A stretch of DNA of 64,000 nt from JABDJX01 sp039942715 (lineage in GTDB: Bacteria; Pseudomonadota; Alphaproteobacteria; Rhodobacterales; Rhodobacteraceae), in assembly GCA_039942715.1 (NCBI GenBank), contig JBDVBY010000006.1, positions 496,001 through 560,000 on the forward strand. Reading direction: 5' to 3'. The notes under the pieces were generated by a model. The model was not told the DNA's origin. It worked only from the letters and a program-made list of their open reading frames with translations, and ran no database searches. This document shows, in pieces, positions 51,938 through 61,020 of the stretch (within the stretch, counting starts at the first letter, position 1; each line of letters opens with the position of its first letter). The translations under genes were made by a program, and so were the position numbers.

Positions 51938-52963
51938 ATGGCCAAACGACCCACAATCAAAGACGTCGCCCTTGAAGCCGGACTAAGTGTGGCCACCGTC
52001 AACCGCGTTATTGCAGGGGCTGGTAACGTCCGCGACGACACAGGCCGCGCCGTCGCAGAAGCTGCCCATAAAATTGGCTATCACGCTGTTGGCCTAATCG
52101 AGCAGCGCCTTCTGCCCAACTTGCCCCGCATCAAGCTTGGCTTTCTGTTGCAGAAAGAAAAACAAGAGTTTTATCAGAACCTCACCGGTGCAGTCACTGA
52201 AGCCGCAGCGGCCTTCAAAGACGCCAACTACGATGTAACAATCGAGTATTGCCATAGCCAGGCACCCAGTGATGTCGCCAAACACCTATTGTCGATGGGC
52301 GAGCGCGTGGACGTTCTTGGCGCGGTCGCGATAAATCATCCAGCCATCACAGCAGCCGTGGTGGAATTGAAAGCAAAAGGTGTCGAATCCTTTGCAATGA
52401 TGGGGGATTATGCGCAAGGTGAGCGTCTCGGCTACATAGGTCTCAACAACCTAAAGGTGGGGCGCGGTGCGGCAAGCATGCTTTCTGTTGCGGCTCGCAA
52501 ACCCGGAAAGATTGCCATCTTTGTCGGTGGTCACCGATGGCACGGGCACGAGTTGCGTGAAACCGGGTTTCGTGCGTTTTTCCGCGAACACACCGCATTT
52601 CAGGTGCTCGACACTTTGGTCAATCTAGAGACCCGCCAACTCACTAGAGAAGCCACTTTGAACCTTCTGGAGCGGCATCCGGACGTCGTCGGAATCTATG
52701 TCGCCGGAGGGGGCATGGAGGGCGCAATTGCCGCCCTTCGCGAAGCACGCGCACCCGGAGAAGTTGCCTTGGTCGTCAACGAACCTACCCACGATTCAAA
52801 GATGGCGCTCGTCGACGGCTATGTCACATTGATCAACGAAACCCCTTTGTCGCAGCTAAGCCATGAGCTTATCCAACTGATGTTTGATGCCACAACAAAC
52901 AAAGAAACTGTCGCAAGCCAAAAATTCATCCGCTCAATTCTGCATCTGCCTGAATTCGACTGA
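51938..52963 (+). CDS. LacI family transcriptional regulator 2
   Basis: A 341-aa LacI/GalR regulator. The helix-turn-helix is PTIKDVALEAGLSVATVNRVI (about residues 5-25), and the C-terminal sugar-binding-like domain includes YVAGGGMEGAIAALREA. It starts at ATG 51938, where the HTH begins; the open frame extends about 32 codons further but crosses the operator. Its targets are unknown. Flanking candidates are tauABC (divergent) and the IspD/PfkB/ABC cluster (convergent). Confidence 0.87.
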   Translation: MAKRPTIKDVALEAGLSVATVNRVIAGAGNVRDDTGRAVAEAAHKIGYHAVGLIEQRLLPNLPRIKLGFLLQKEKQEFYQNLTGAVTEAAAAFKDANYDVTIEYCHSQAPSDVAKHLLSMGERVDVLGAVAINHPAITAAVVELKAKGVESFAMMGDYAQGERLGYIGLNNLKVGRGAASMLSVAARKPGKIAIFVGGHRWHGHELRETGFRAFFREHTAFQVLDTLVNLETRQLTREATLNLLERHPDVVGIYVAGGGMEGAIAALREARAPGEVALVVNEPTHDSKMALVDGYVTLINETPLSQLSHELIQLMFDATTNKETVASQKFIRSILHLPEFD

Positions 52964-52987
52964 CTGCCAGTTTTATATCATTGGCTC

Positions 52988-53281
52988 TCAGCCGTGAAAG
53001 ACATCATCGAAAATTGCGACCGTTTTTGCTTCGATCAGATCGGCAACAGCGGCGTCAAACGTCTTGAAATGATCTGATGCCAAATGCACATCAAAGGCCG
53101 TTCTGTCGGTATAAATCTCGTACAAAAACACCCGATTTTGCGCGTCACTTTGCGTGCAAACATCAAATCGATGGCAGTCTGGCTCAGTTTGCAAAGAGGT
53201 CTGCGCTTGTGTCTGCATCAACGGCAAAAACGCTGACATACCCTCTGGTTTAATGTCAAAAGTGACGCAAACTGCGATCAT
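52988..53281 (-). CDS. Antibiotic-biosynthesis-monooxygenase (ABM) domain protein
   Basis: A 97-aa protein of the YgiN/LsrG (ABM) fold. IAVCVTFDIKPEGMSAFLPL begins the ferredoxin-like fold and HRFDVCTQSDAQNRVFLYEIY plus HLASDHFKTF are the typical core. Family members oxidise quinols or isomerise small substrates without cofactor. Its ATG overlaps the IspD stop by 4 bases (ATGA), so it is the last gene of that operon. Confidence 0.85.
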   Translation of the reverse strand: MIAVCVTFDIKPEGMSAFLPLMQTQAQTSLQTEPDCHRFDVCTQSDAQNRVFLYEIYTDRTAFDVHLASDHFKTFDAAVADLIEAKTVAIFDDVFHG

Positions 53282-54048
53282 GAGGACTCACCCAAAGCTT
53301 CGGATGAAGCGCCTTGAACAATCGGCTCGTCTTCCAACATCTTTAAGGCGCGCTCTAAGTCTGCTGCAACTGTGATCTTGTAATTCTCTTCACAACCAAG
53401 CACCGCCGAAACTGTCATACCGGCCTCTCTTGCTATGGCCACGTCATCAGCAGCATCGGTCTTTCCCGATTGATGCGCCGCCAAAATCTTTTCAAAATCA
53501 AATCCCTGTGGAGTTTGAGCCCGCCAGAGCCCATCGCGAGGCACAGAAGCTTCCGCCGTATTGTTCGATGTACGCCAAACCGCATCCACAATCGGCAAGC
53601 CCGCAAAGGCGCCGTCACTCACATCCAACGCTTTCATGACCCTTTGGATCACGTCGCCTGAAACAAACGGACGTGCTGCATCATGGATCAACACCCGATC
53701 GGGGCTGTCATCTTGCAGCGACACCAATCCGTTCAACGTTGTCGCAGCGCGCGTTGAGCCTCCATAAGCAGGCGGCAAAAGGCGCGGATTAGAAAGGTTT
53801 GTTGTCGCTGCATCATACAGATCCTGATCACCGGAGTGGATCACAGCACGGATCATATCAATGCCCGGCACTGCCAAAAACCGCTCGATACTACGACGCA
53901 AGGCGCAGGTCCCAGACAAAGGCAAATACTGTTTGGGCAATTCCGTGCCCAAACGTCGGCCACGCCCCGCAGCAACTATAATTACAGCCGTGCGAATGGG
54001 GCGCGCATTCAGATAAGTAACCTCGTTTTGCCCCTTGCGATCAGTCAT
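53278..54048 (-). CDS. ispD: IspD-type cytidylyltransferase without an IspF domain
   Basis: A 256-aa enzyme with all IspD landmarks: AAGRGRRLGTELPKQYLPL (CTP-binding loop), IHDAARPF, WRAQTPQGF and GCEENYKITVAADL. IspD makes CDP-methylerythritol from methylerythritol phosphate and CTP. The fused IspF domain found in many alphaproteobacterial IspDF proteins is absent; an ABM gene follows instead. ATG 54048 overlaps the upstream hypothetical gene by 8 bases. It may be a second, specialised copy, possibly for a different polyol phosphate; this rests on its unusual neighbours. Confidence 0.82.
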   Translation of the reverse strand: MTDRKGQNEVTYLNARPIRTAVIIVAAGRGRRLGTELPKQYLPLSGTCALRRSIERFLAVPGIDMIRAVIHSGDQDLYDAATTNLSNPRLLPPAYGGSTRAATTLNGLVSLQDDSPDRVLIHDAARPFVSGDVIQRVMKALDVSDGAFAGLPIVDAVWRTSNNTAEASVPRDGLWRAQTPQGFDFEKILAAHQSGKTDAADDVAIAREAGMTVSAVLGCEENYKITVAADLERALKMLEDEPIVQGASSEALGESS

Positions 54049-54652
54049 CAGACTTCGCCAGTTTTGCATTGAAAAACCGGCCGGAAATTTGATCCACACC
54101 CGCACTTTGGAAAATATCAGGTGTGTTCCACTCTGGCTTGTCCCCTGCAAAAAGGTCAAGGAAAGCAATGGCTAACGATGGATCTTCGCCAACGTTCTCC
54201 TTAAAACTCCACCACGTGCGCAAATCATCAAGTTCTGCACTCAGGCTTTGCTCGCCTTCAAAATCCATCTCGATGACCATGCCGCGCACGTTCAAACAGA
54301 ACACAACGTAAAGATACCCCTCGGGCCAGAAATAGGCAGGGTTTGAGGTGTCTGCATCTGGTTGGACGGTGCCTGTCACCGGCTTGTGGCGCAAGAGCGT
54401 GCGCAACATCAAACCGGCGGCAAAACCAACATAAGCACGTTGATCCTCCGGCGTGTTTGGTTTTTGCGCGTTAAACGCATCAAGCCATTCGGAAAACACC
54501 TGCGCAAGGCGCGCGCGATCCAATTCAAAACCGTTGCCGGTCTCTCGCGCCGTTTCGGCCATCTGCTTTTCAAACACCTCAATGAACCAACGCAACCGTT
54601 GTGCGCGTTTGCGCACGGGCGCCCCACTTGAAAGCTCGGTGGTTTGAGTCAT
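54041..54652 (-). CDS. Conserved-looking hypothetical protein, soluble
   Basis: A 203-aa cytosolic-looking protein, no signal peptide or membrane helices. It is rich in Trp and acidic residues (YFWPEGYLYVVFCLNVRGMV in the middle, then an acidic tail region). I do not recognise a family. It is inside the operon from the sugar ABC transporter to the ABM gene, 9 bp after the preceding hypothetical gene and overlapping ispD, so it is probably functional in the same pathway or housed there. Confidence 0.65.
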   Translation of the reverse strand: MTQTTELSSGAPVRKRAQRLRWFIEVFEKQMAETARETGNGFELDRARLAQVFSEWLDAFNAQKPNTPEDQRAYVGFAAGLMLRTLLRHKPVTGTVQPDADTSNPAYFWPEGYLYVVFCLNVRGMVIEMDFEGEQSLSAELDDLRTWWSFKENVGEDPSLAIAFLDLFAGDKPEWNTPDIFQSAGVDQISGRFFNAKLAKSDD

Positions 54653-54661
54653 GCCGCTGCC

Positions 54662-55354
54662 TTACACATGATCGGCCATATCCCGAAGGGCATGCCCCAC
54701 GCGTTCCAGATCATCAAAGCTTTGAGAAACCACATCTTTTTTCGCCATGGTCAGCGCCAAGGCCAAATCAAGCAATTGTTCTTCTTCATCCAAAGTCACA
54801 GCGCGTTCGGTCATCAGCCACACCAAAGCGGCGAACAAAAACAGCGAAACCTGGGTTTCATCCTCAGCACTCAGGCTAGGATCAACGCCGGGCATGCGCC
54901 CCATTGGATGGGCTTTGACAAGGGCATTAAAGATCATCGCGCTGCGCAAATGCGGCGTCACATCCGGCGCAACCTGAAGCGCATCCAAAGCGCGCGCAGC
55001 AACTACTTCGCTAAACAGAAAGTGTCTCTCTGTGCGCAAGACAGAGGCCTTTTGCCATGCAAAAGCAAGAGTTTGCACCAAACTGGTCGCATCTTCTGCA
55101 CCACCAACGCTCACAAACCGCGACGCAGACGCAATTGTTTGAACATCCAAAGGCGGTGCCACCGCGCGCGTTCCAACGGCCTCTAGTGATGTCAGAACTC
55201 CGCGAAACGTTTGGCGCACCGGCCCAGGCAACAATTTGGCCGCTGGCTCTAACGTATCTTCGGTCATTTCCGCAAACAGGCCCACGCCGCGCATGATGTC
55301 GCGCAGCGGTTGTTTGATGTTGGGCGGAGCCACAGGTTTGATCGGTGGGCGCAT
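54662..55354 (-). CDS. Conserved-looking hypothetical protein, helical
   Basis: A 230-aa protein that reads as mainly alpha-helical (long stretches of A, L, E, R), with a proline-rich start (MRPPIKPVAPPNIKQPLRD) and no signal peptide. No known family was recognised. It is 13 bp downstream of the PfkB kinase gene and 9 bp before the 203-aa hypothetical gene. The tight spacing argues for a real operon member. Confidence 0.65.
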   Translation of the reverse strand: MRPPIKPVAPPNIKQPLRDIMRGVGLFAEMTEDTLEPAAKLLPGPVRQTFRGVLTSLEAVGTRAVAPPLDVQTIASASRFVSVGGAEDATSLVQTLAFAWQKASVLRTERHFLFSEVVAARALDALQVAPDVTPHLRSAMIFNALVKAHPMGRMPGVDPSLSAEDETQVSLFLFAALVWLMTERAVTLDEEEQLLDLALALTMAKKDVVSQSFDDLERVGHALRDMADHV

Positions 55355-55367
55355 GGGGGCCTTTTGC

Positions 55368-56321
55368 TCAGACGGCTTTAAGAGGCGTAGTTTCCATGAA
55401 TTTCAACGTTTTGTCGAGTGTCGAGACAACTGCCTGACTGCCCAGACCCATCGCGTTTTGCGCACTGGAGGCCTGCCCCAATCGCACACAGTCTTCCATC
55501 GAGCGATCCAAATGCAGCCCTGTGGCAAATCCAGCGTTAAAGCAATCACCACATCCGCAGGTGCACACGACGTCGATGTCATAGGCCGGAATATCGAAAC
55601 TTGTGCCATCCGCAGCACGATACATCGCACCGTCTGCACCGCACGTAAGGATCACCGCACCTGTCCCTTGGTCGAGCAGACTTTTTGCAATGTCTTCAAG
55701 ATCGGTAAGCCCGGTCATCGCCATCGCTTCCTCTTCAGACGGCATGAAAAAATCAGTGTGCGGCAGCAAGGGCGCGACCCTGCTCATGTCTTCGCGAGTG
55801 GCAGCAAACACATCCAACGTGGTCTGCGCGCCTTTGGCTTTTGCCGCCGCCATGACCTCGGCAGTGCGGCCGGCATCATCCATGCGCCCCATCAGGCCCA
55901 CGCCGCCGACGTGCAAAATGCTCGTGTCTGTGACGCGTTCAAGCGCCTCATCACTAACCAAAAACCCAGCCGTTGCGCCAAGCTTGTGCAATGCCGGGCG
56001 CGCACCGTCCGGTCGCGTAGTTACCACCGAAGACGATGTCGTGAAGTCCGCACAGCGCTCCATATTGGTTGTATCGACACCAAAAGAGCCAAGCTTCATC
56101 AGCACCCAATCGCCCATATCATCATTGCCAATGCCGCCAACTGCCTGCGTCTTAAGCCCATGTTTTGCAGCAACAATTGATGCGGACCCAGCAGCGCCAG
56201 ACACCGCCATCGTCAGTTCGTCAACAAAGTACGTGTCACCACCCGGTGGGATTTGAGTGACGGGGCGCACAAGGCAGTCAAAGGTGTAAAAGCCGATAGA
56301 GGTGTAATCAAATGTCGGCAT
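55368..56321 (-). CDS. PfkB family carbohydrate kinase
   Basis: A 317-aa ribokinase-family kinase. Substrate-binding AVSGAAGSASIVAAKHG is at about 40-56, and the anion hole/catalytic Asp region TCGCGDCFNAGFATG is near 240. The common DTxGAGD is here C-x-CGCGD, a two-Cys variant. It phosphorylates a sugar or polyol with ATP, presumably the solute brought in by the ABC transporter encoded just upstream (3-bp gap to the ATPase gene). Confidence 0.88.
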   Translation of the reverse strand: MPTFDYTSIGFYTFDCLVRPVTQIPPGGDTYFVDELTMAVSGAAGSASIVAAKHGLKTQAVGGIGNDDMGDWVLMKLGSFGVDTTNMERCADFTTSSSVVTTRPDGARPALHKLGATAGFLVSDEALERVTDTSILHVGGVGLMGRMDDAGRTAEVMAAAKAKGAQTTLDVFAATREDMSRVAPLLPHTDFFMPSEEEAMAMTGLTDLEDIAKSLLDQGTGAVILTCGADGAMYRAADGTSFDIPAYDIDVVCTCGCGDCFNAGFATGLHLDRSMEDCVRLGQASSAQNAMGLGSQAVVSTLDKTLKFMETTPLKAV

Positions 56322-56324
56322 TGC

Positions 56325-57368
56325 TTACCTAATCCTTGCGCCCGTTTCTGCATCAAAAAAGTAGATCCGCGATTGATCAAAAGCCACTGTTACTTCGCTT
56401 TCCAGATCAGCGCGGTAATCGCGATCAGCCTTCACCTCAAAATGTGTGCCATCAACTGTGAGCGTCAGAAAGGTCATATCACCCGTGGGCTCCATCCCAT
56501 ACACGCGCGCAGTAAGGTTGGCCTCTCCCCCGACGACACAATCTTCCGGACGCACACCAAGCGTGACGTTCCCATCCGCCATAGCAATGCCAGCCACCTC
56601 GCAACCAGGTGCGCGAAACGTGCCACCTTCGACTTGGCCTTTGATCAGGTTCATAGGAGGCGAGCCGATGAAGCCCGCCACAAATGTGTTTGCTGGATCG
56701 TTGTAAATTTCGTCCGGCGTGCCGATCTGCTGGATCGCACCGTTTTGCATGATCACAATCCGGTCTGCCAAGGTCATTGCTTCGATCTGGTCGTGCGTGA
56801 CGTAAACCGTTGTAATCTTAAGCTGTCGTTGCAGATGCTTGATTTGAACCCGCATCGCTTGGCGCAGCTTTGCGTCCAAATTCGAAAGCGGCTCATCCAT
56901 TAGGAAAACCTTGGGCTTCCTGACAATCGCACGCGCCAAAGCTGCGCGTTGCCGCTGACCACCCGACAATGCACCGGGCTTGCGATCCAGATAGTCTTCA
57001 AGCTCGACCATCCCTGCCGCCTCGCGCACCAGCTTGTCTTGTTCGCCTTTCGGGACATCACGCATGCGCAAAGGAAAGCGGATGTTCTCGTAAATCGACA
57101 TATTTGGGTAAAGCGCATAGCCCTGAAACACCATCGCCACGTCGCGATCGCGCGCATCAACCTCGTTCATCACTTCGTCGTCCATGACGACATCGCCCTC
57201 GGTCGGGTCTTCCAAACCGGCGATCATCCGCATCGTCGTGGTTTTGCCGCACCCGGATGGCCCAAGGAAAACCACCAGCTCTTCGTCAGCGATATCCAGA
57301 TCAACATCGCGCACGCCCACTACCGCGCCCCAGCGTTTCTCGATGCCTTTAAGTTCGATGCGCGCCAT
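56325..57368 (-). CDS. Sugar ABC transporter ATPase 2 (UgpC/MsmK type)
   Basis: A 347-aa ATPase. Walker A is GPSGCGKTTT, the signature is LSGGQRQRAALARAIV, Walker B is VFLMDEPLSNLD and the switch is VTHDQIEAMTLAD. The TOBE domain is at about 245-347 and starts after GFIGSPPMNLIKGQ. It pairs with the permeases at 57372 and 58218 and the TAT-exported binding protein at 59265. It is separated by 3 bp from each neighbour. Confidence 0.92.
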   Translation of the reverse strand: MARIELKGIEKRWGAVVGVRDVDLDIADEELVVFLGPSGCGKTTTMRMIAGLEDPTEGDVVMDDEVMNEVDARDRDVAMVFQGYALYPNMSIYENIRFPLRMRDVPKGEQDKLVREAAGMVELEDYLDRKPGALSGGQRQRAALARAIVRKPKVFLMDEPLSNLDAKLRQAMRVQIKHLQRQLKITTVYVTHDQIEAMTLADRIVIMQNGAIQQIGTPDEIYNDPANTFVAGFIGSPPMNLIKGQVEGGTFRAPGCEVAGIAMADGNVTLGVRPEDCVVGGEANLTARVYGMEPTGDMTFLTLTVDGTHFEVKADRDYRADLESEVTVAFDQSRIYFFDAETGARIR

Positions 57369-57371
57369 GAG

Positions 57372-58214
57372 TTATCCCTTTACGGCACCCATGGTCAGAC
57401 CACGGGACAGATGTTTTTGAATGAGAACGACAACGATGAACACCGGCACAAAGGCAAGGAACGCGACCAGCGCAATGGCGTTGTAAATCACCCCGTCCGA
57501 GCCGCCGGTGAAATTCGCCAGTGCGACCGACATTGTGTAGGCGTCAGGCGTCGAGGCGATCAGCAGCGTAAACAGGAACTCGTTGATCGCAAAGATCATC
57601 GCAATGACCGCCGCCGTGATGATACCAGGCAAAATCGTGGGGATGATTATCTCCCACAAAATGCGCAAATCCCCCGCCCCATCAGTGCGCGCGGCATCTT
57701 CCAACTCTTTCGGGATATCCAGCATATAGCTGCGAATAATCCACGTTACCACGCTTAGATTGATCGCGGCATAGATCAGCATCAACGCCCAGATTGTATC
57801 TAGCAACCCCATGTTCCGAAACAAGAAAAAGATGGGGATCGCCACAATCGCCGGCGCCATCATGCGGGTTGAGAGGATGTAGAACCCGATGTCATCGCGC
57901 CCTCTATACTCGTACCGCGCCAGCGAATATGCCGCCGGAATCGCCAACACCAAATCAATGATCACAGAACCAATGATTGCAGCGACCGAGTTGCGCAGAT
58001 ATTTGGCCATCGGCCAATCTTCCCAAATCATGTGCCAAGCATCCAGGCTGAAGGTTGGGAAATAAATCGGGCGCGGCGTGATAATTTCTGTCCGCGGACG
58101 AAACCCGATTGAGAGGAACCAAAGCACTGGCACGAGACAAAACAACGCCCAACCCCCAAGGATCAGATAGCGGATGAACAGGTTCTCGCGCCCGGCGCGA
58201 CGTTGCGAGGCCAT
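57372..58214 (-). CDS. Sugar ABC transporter permease 2, MalG type (second system)
   Basis: A 280-aa permease with six helices. The EAA loop is DAARTDGAGDLRILWEIIIPT (about residues 176-196) and the MalG-like tail is KHLSRGLTMGAVKG. It forms the channel with the permease at 58218, from which it is 3 bp away. Ligand as for the binding protein at 59265. Confidence 0.91.
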   Translation of the reverse strand: MASQRRAGRENLFIRYLILGGWALFCLVPVLWFLSIGFRPRTEIITPRPIYFPTFSLDAWHMIWEDWPMAKYLRNSVAAIIGSVIIDLVLAIPAAYSLARYEYRGRDDIGFYILSTRMMAPAIVAIPIFFLFRNMGLLDTIWALMLIYAAINLSVVTWIIRSYMLDIPKELEDAARTDGAGDLRILWEIIIPTILPGIITAAVIAMIFAINEFLFTLLIASTPDAYTMSVALANFTGGSDGVIYNAIALVAFLAFVPVFIVVVLIQKHLSRGLTMGAVKG

Positions 58215-58217
58215 GGC

Positions 58218-59129
58218 TTAATCCCTCCCCGACTTGAACGCGCGTTTCACGATCAGCTGTGCGACGATAATCGTCAGGATCAGCATGATCACCGAGGCAG
58301 CCGAGGCGTAGCCAAAGTTGAACAGCTTAAAGCCTGTCCGATAGATGAAATAGCTGATCGTTTCTGTCTCGCCGCCCGGTCCACCTTTTGTGATGATAAA
58401 CACATTGGTGAACATGGTGGTGATATCGATCCCCCGCAGGATGAGTGCGACGGCGATCACCGGCTTCATCAAGGGCAGCGAGACGTTCCAGAAAATCTGA
58501 CCCCATTTCGCGCCATCAAGGCGCGCGGCTTCCTCAATTTCTTCGTCTTGGCCCTGAAGGGCGGCAACAAAGATGATGAACAGGAACGGAGTCCATTGCC
58601 AGACATCAGCAATGATCAGCAAGAAACGCGACCAATAAGTCGAGGAGGTGATTGCGATGTTCTCGGTGATAAAGCCTAGGCGGATCAGGATGTCAGAGAA
58701 AATTCGGCCATCCAAAAACGCCAGCTTGTAGATAAACGCAACGGCAGACGGCATGAACAGCATCGGGATCAAAAAGATGATCCGCCAACCGGTGATCCAT
58801 GGATCACGGTAGGCGTAAAACGCCAGTGTCAAAGCAAGCACGCATTGAACGGTCAGAGAAATCGACCCAATAACAAGCGTGTTCCAAAGCGCGGCCCAAA
58901 ACTCGCGGTCATTCCACAGATCAATGTAGTTTTCCCATCCCACAGGCCGCCATGGCCCAAACTTAACGGCGTAGAAGCTCTGCACCGCCGCATACACGCC
59001 AGGATAAAGCGTGATGCCCAATAAGTAGATGACCGCAGGTGCAACAAGCAGGTAAGGAAACCATTTCTTCATCCGCTTAGAGCGGCGTCGAAGCGGTTTG
59101 ACCGATCCTATGGTGCCTGCGTCTGCCAT
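58218..59129 (-). CDS. Sugar ABC transporter permease 1, MalF type (second system)
   Basis: A 303-aa permease with a basic cytoplasmic start (VKPLRRRSKRMKKW), six helices and the EAA loop EAARLDGAKWGQIFWNVSLPLM (about residue 201). It is preceded by a 135-bp gap containing a hairpin after the binding-protein gene. Confidence 0.91.
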   Translation of the reverse strand: MADAGTIGSVKPLRRRSKRMKKWFPYLLVAPAVIYLLGITLYPGVYAAVQSFYAVKFGPWRPVGWENYIDLWNDREFWAALWNTLVIGSISLTVQCVLALTLAFYAYRDPWITGWRIIFLIPMLFMPSAVAFIYKLAFLDGRIFSDILIRLGFITENIAITSSTYWSRFLLIIADVWQWTPFLFIIFVAALQGQDEEIEEAARLDGAKWGQIFWNVSLPLMKPVIAVALILRGIDITTMFTNVFIITKGGPGGETETISYFIYRTGFKLFNFGYASAASVIMLILTIIVAQLIVKRAFKSGRD

Positions 59130-59217
59130 CTGCGCCTTTGGTTACTCTGAACACAAGTCTACTGATCTGATCGTGTTCGACCAGTGCTTCGGTTCGGTTT
59201 TTTGCTTGGAAGGAAAG

Positions 59218-59245
59218 CGCCGGGCACCCAAATGGACGCCCGACG
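59218..59245 (-). promoter_or_regulatory. Intercistronic hairpin after the TAT-exported binding protein
   Basis: On the minus strand CGTCGGGC and GCCCGGCG pair over 8 bp with one wobble around a 12-base loop. It lies between the binding-protein gene and the first permease. It is weaker than the other three hairpins of this kind in the window. Confidence 0.6.
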
Positions 59246-59264
59246 AAGTCTCAGGGAGTAATGC

Positions 59265-60812
59265 TTAGAACGGCAAGTCCTTGCCTTCACCGACGTATAG
59301 GCCCGGTGCGGCAGAAGCGTAATCCACAGGGTCGTTACCCTTATAGAACCCATTGTCTTCCATGATCTTTTTCACAGCAGCGGCCGCATTATCCAATGCT
59401 TCTTTCGCTGTGATCTGGCCAACAACCGCGCGGTTGATCTCGTTGCCAATCGCCTGCTCAATCGGGAATGCACCCGGCAGACGTGGGCTACACCACGCAT
59501 GATCAAGGCTGTCGCCCCAAACTTTCGCAGGCTGAGACACCTTTTGCAGTTCGTCGTTGGTCAAAACCGAACGATAACCCGGCGCCACGCCGTTTGCGTT
59601 GGCCTCGTTCATCGCCATGATCGACGCAGTCGTCAGGAAGCCAAGCATAAGGAAGGCACCCTCAGGGTTCTGCGCAGATGCTGCCACACAAGAGGTCGAG
59701 CCCGCGATATTCGGCGGCGCAAAACGTCCACCTTCAATGCGCGGTTCATAAATCGTGACAAAGTCATCGACGATCTGTGACTGATCCGGACGCATCGCCT
59801 GTGTCCCGCTGTCCTGCCAAGAGATGTTCGTGGCAACCTGTCCACCAAGCCATGCAGCGCGATTTTCAGGCCAACCAGCCCCAGCGTGACCTTCGTTGGC
59901 GTTTTCGGTCAGGGCCATGATGATTTCCATGCCCTTCATACCTTCTTCACCGTTAAAGATTGGCTCCCAGTTCTCATTGAACAGCATCATGCCAGCTTGC
60001 GCCGAAATGTGCTCCCATGTGTATGTCGACCAGAATCCCCGCGCGGCCATCATGCCGACACCTGCAACGCCCGGCTCGATCTTGTTAAGTTCGCCAGAAA
60101 CGCGGATCAGCTCATCATAGGTCGGGATCGAGTTGACCTTATCAACTTCTCCGCCAAGCAGCGTTTCCATATAACCTTTGCGCACGTGCACCATCTGAAT
60201 GTCACAGTCAAACGGGATGCCGTACATCTTCCCGTTAAAGAAGCCATAGTTCAGCCGGTAAGTGTCATAGAAATCGTCCAGCGGCAGACCCCATTTTTCG
60301 GCAAAGTCATCCAGCTCGTAAAGGAAGCCAGGAGCAGCGAAATCGCCAAGCCAAGGCGAGAAGAACTGCAAAGCATCAAACGAAGCGTTTCCAGAAATAA
60401 ACTCGGCAAGCGCTTTGTCGTAAAAGCTATCGTCCGGAATTGGCACAAGCTCGACCTTGATGCCCGAAAGCTGCTCAAACGGGACAAGCCCCTCAGCCGC
60501 TGACTCCTGATCCGCCGCACCAATTGCAAAGCGCACCGTGGTGCCTGCGAGTTCGGCGCGTACCGCCTCCCAATCCACGGTACGAATCCAGTCTTTGTTC
60601 GGATCCCACAAAGGAGCGCCGCTCATATTGTAAAGCTCGCGGTAGTCTTCACGCACGTAGCCCGGCACCGATATGTTGTCCAAAACCATTTTAGGATCAG
60701 GCAGATGCCCATCCGCACGCACGACATTGGGCACCGCAAGCCCAGCTGTACCAACCGCGCCAACAGCAGCGGTGTTCGTCAGAAACGACCGTCTTGATTG
60801 TTTCAGTGTCAT
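59265..60812 (-). CDS. TAT-exported sugar-binding protein of an ABC transporter
   Basis: A 515-aa extracellular binding protein, longer than usual. The signal is of twin-arginine type: SRRSFLTNTAAVGAVG near the N-terminus, cleaved near NVVRADG. The mature part has the MalE-like pattern (FDALQFFSPWLGDFAAPGFL, YGIPFDCDIQMVHVRK). ATG 60812 follows GGGAGGA. TAT export means the protein folds before transport, sometimes seen for carbohydrate-binding proteins. It serves the ABC system at 56325-59129 and sits near PfkB and IspD; the solute is unknown. Confidence 0.85.
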   Translation of the reverse strand: MTLKQSRRSFLTNTAAVGAVGTAGLAVPNVVRADGHLPDPKMVLDNISVPGYVREDYRELYNMSGAPLWDPNKDWIRTVDWEAVRAELAGTTVRFAIGAADQESAAEGLVPFEQLSGIKVELVPIPDDSFYDKALAEFISGNASFDALQFFSPWLGDFAAPGFLYELDDFAEKWGLPLDDFYDTYRLNYGFFNGKMYGIPFDCDIQMVHVRKGYMETLLGGEVDKVNSIPTYDELIRVSGELNKIEPGVAGVGMMAARGFWSTYTWEHISAQAGMMLFNENWEPIFNGEEGMKGMEIIMALTENANEGHAGAGWPENRAAWLGGQVATNISWQDSGTQAMRPDQSQIVDDFVTIYEPRIEGGRFAPPNIAGSTSCVAASAQNPEGAFLMLGFLTTASIMAMNEANANGVAPGYRSVLTNDELQKVSQPAKVWGDSLDHAWCSPRLPGAFPIEQAIGNEINRAVVGQITAKEALDNAAAAVKKIMEDNGFYKGNDPVDYASAAPGLYVGEGKDLPF

Positions 60813-61020
60813 GTAAATTCCTCCCAATTTTCAGCGACATGCTGGTCGCATGCTCACATTCTTATACGTAGCTTTGCCAAGCCACACGCCAATCAAAACT
60901 TGCTAAACCACCCAATCTGAACATTTGACTTATTTCAGAACTTATGTTCTAGAGTGAAGCCATGTCAAGGAATTGTTCAGCCTCTCTGACATCAACCCGC
61001 CCACGCATGAAGGATCGCCA
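60813..61020. other. Divergent promoter region with an AGAAC-TTAT-GTTCT inverted repeat
   Basis: About 208 bp between two divergent operons. AGAAC (60937-60941) and GTTCT (60946-60950) form a 5-bp inverted repeat with a 4-base spacer. A longer imperfect pair TCTGAA / TTCAGA lies just upstream (60916-60938). TTGACT at 60925-60930 is a possible -35 box on the plus strand. No gene and no RNA were seen. Confidence 0.45.

Noticed and set aside
60937..60950. GAAC-N4-GTTC as an SOS (LexA) box
   Set aside because: This spacing is the Gram-positive LexA box; alphaproteobacterial LexA uses GTTC-N7-GTTC direct repeats, and no SOS gene is near.
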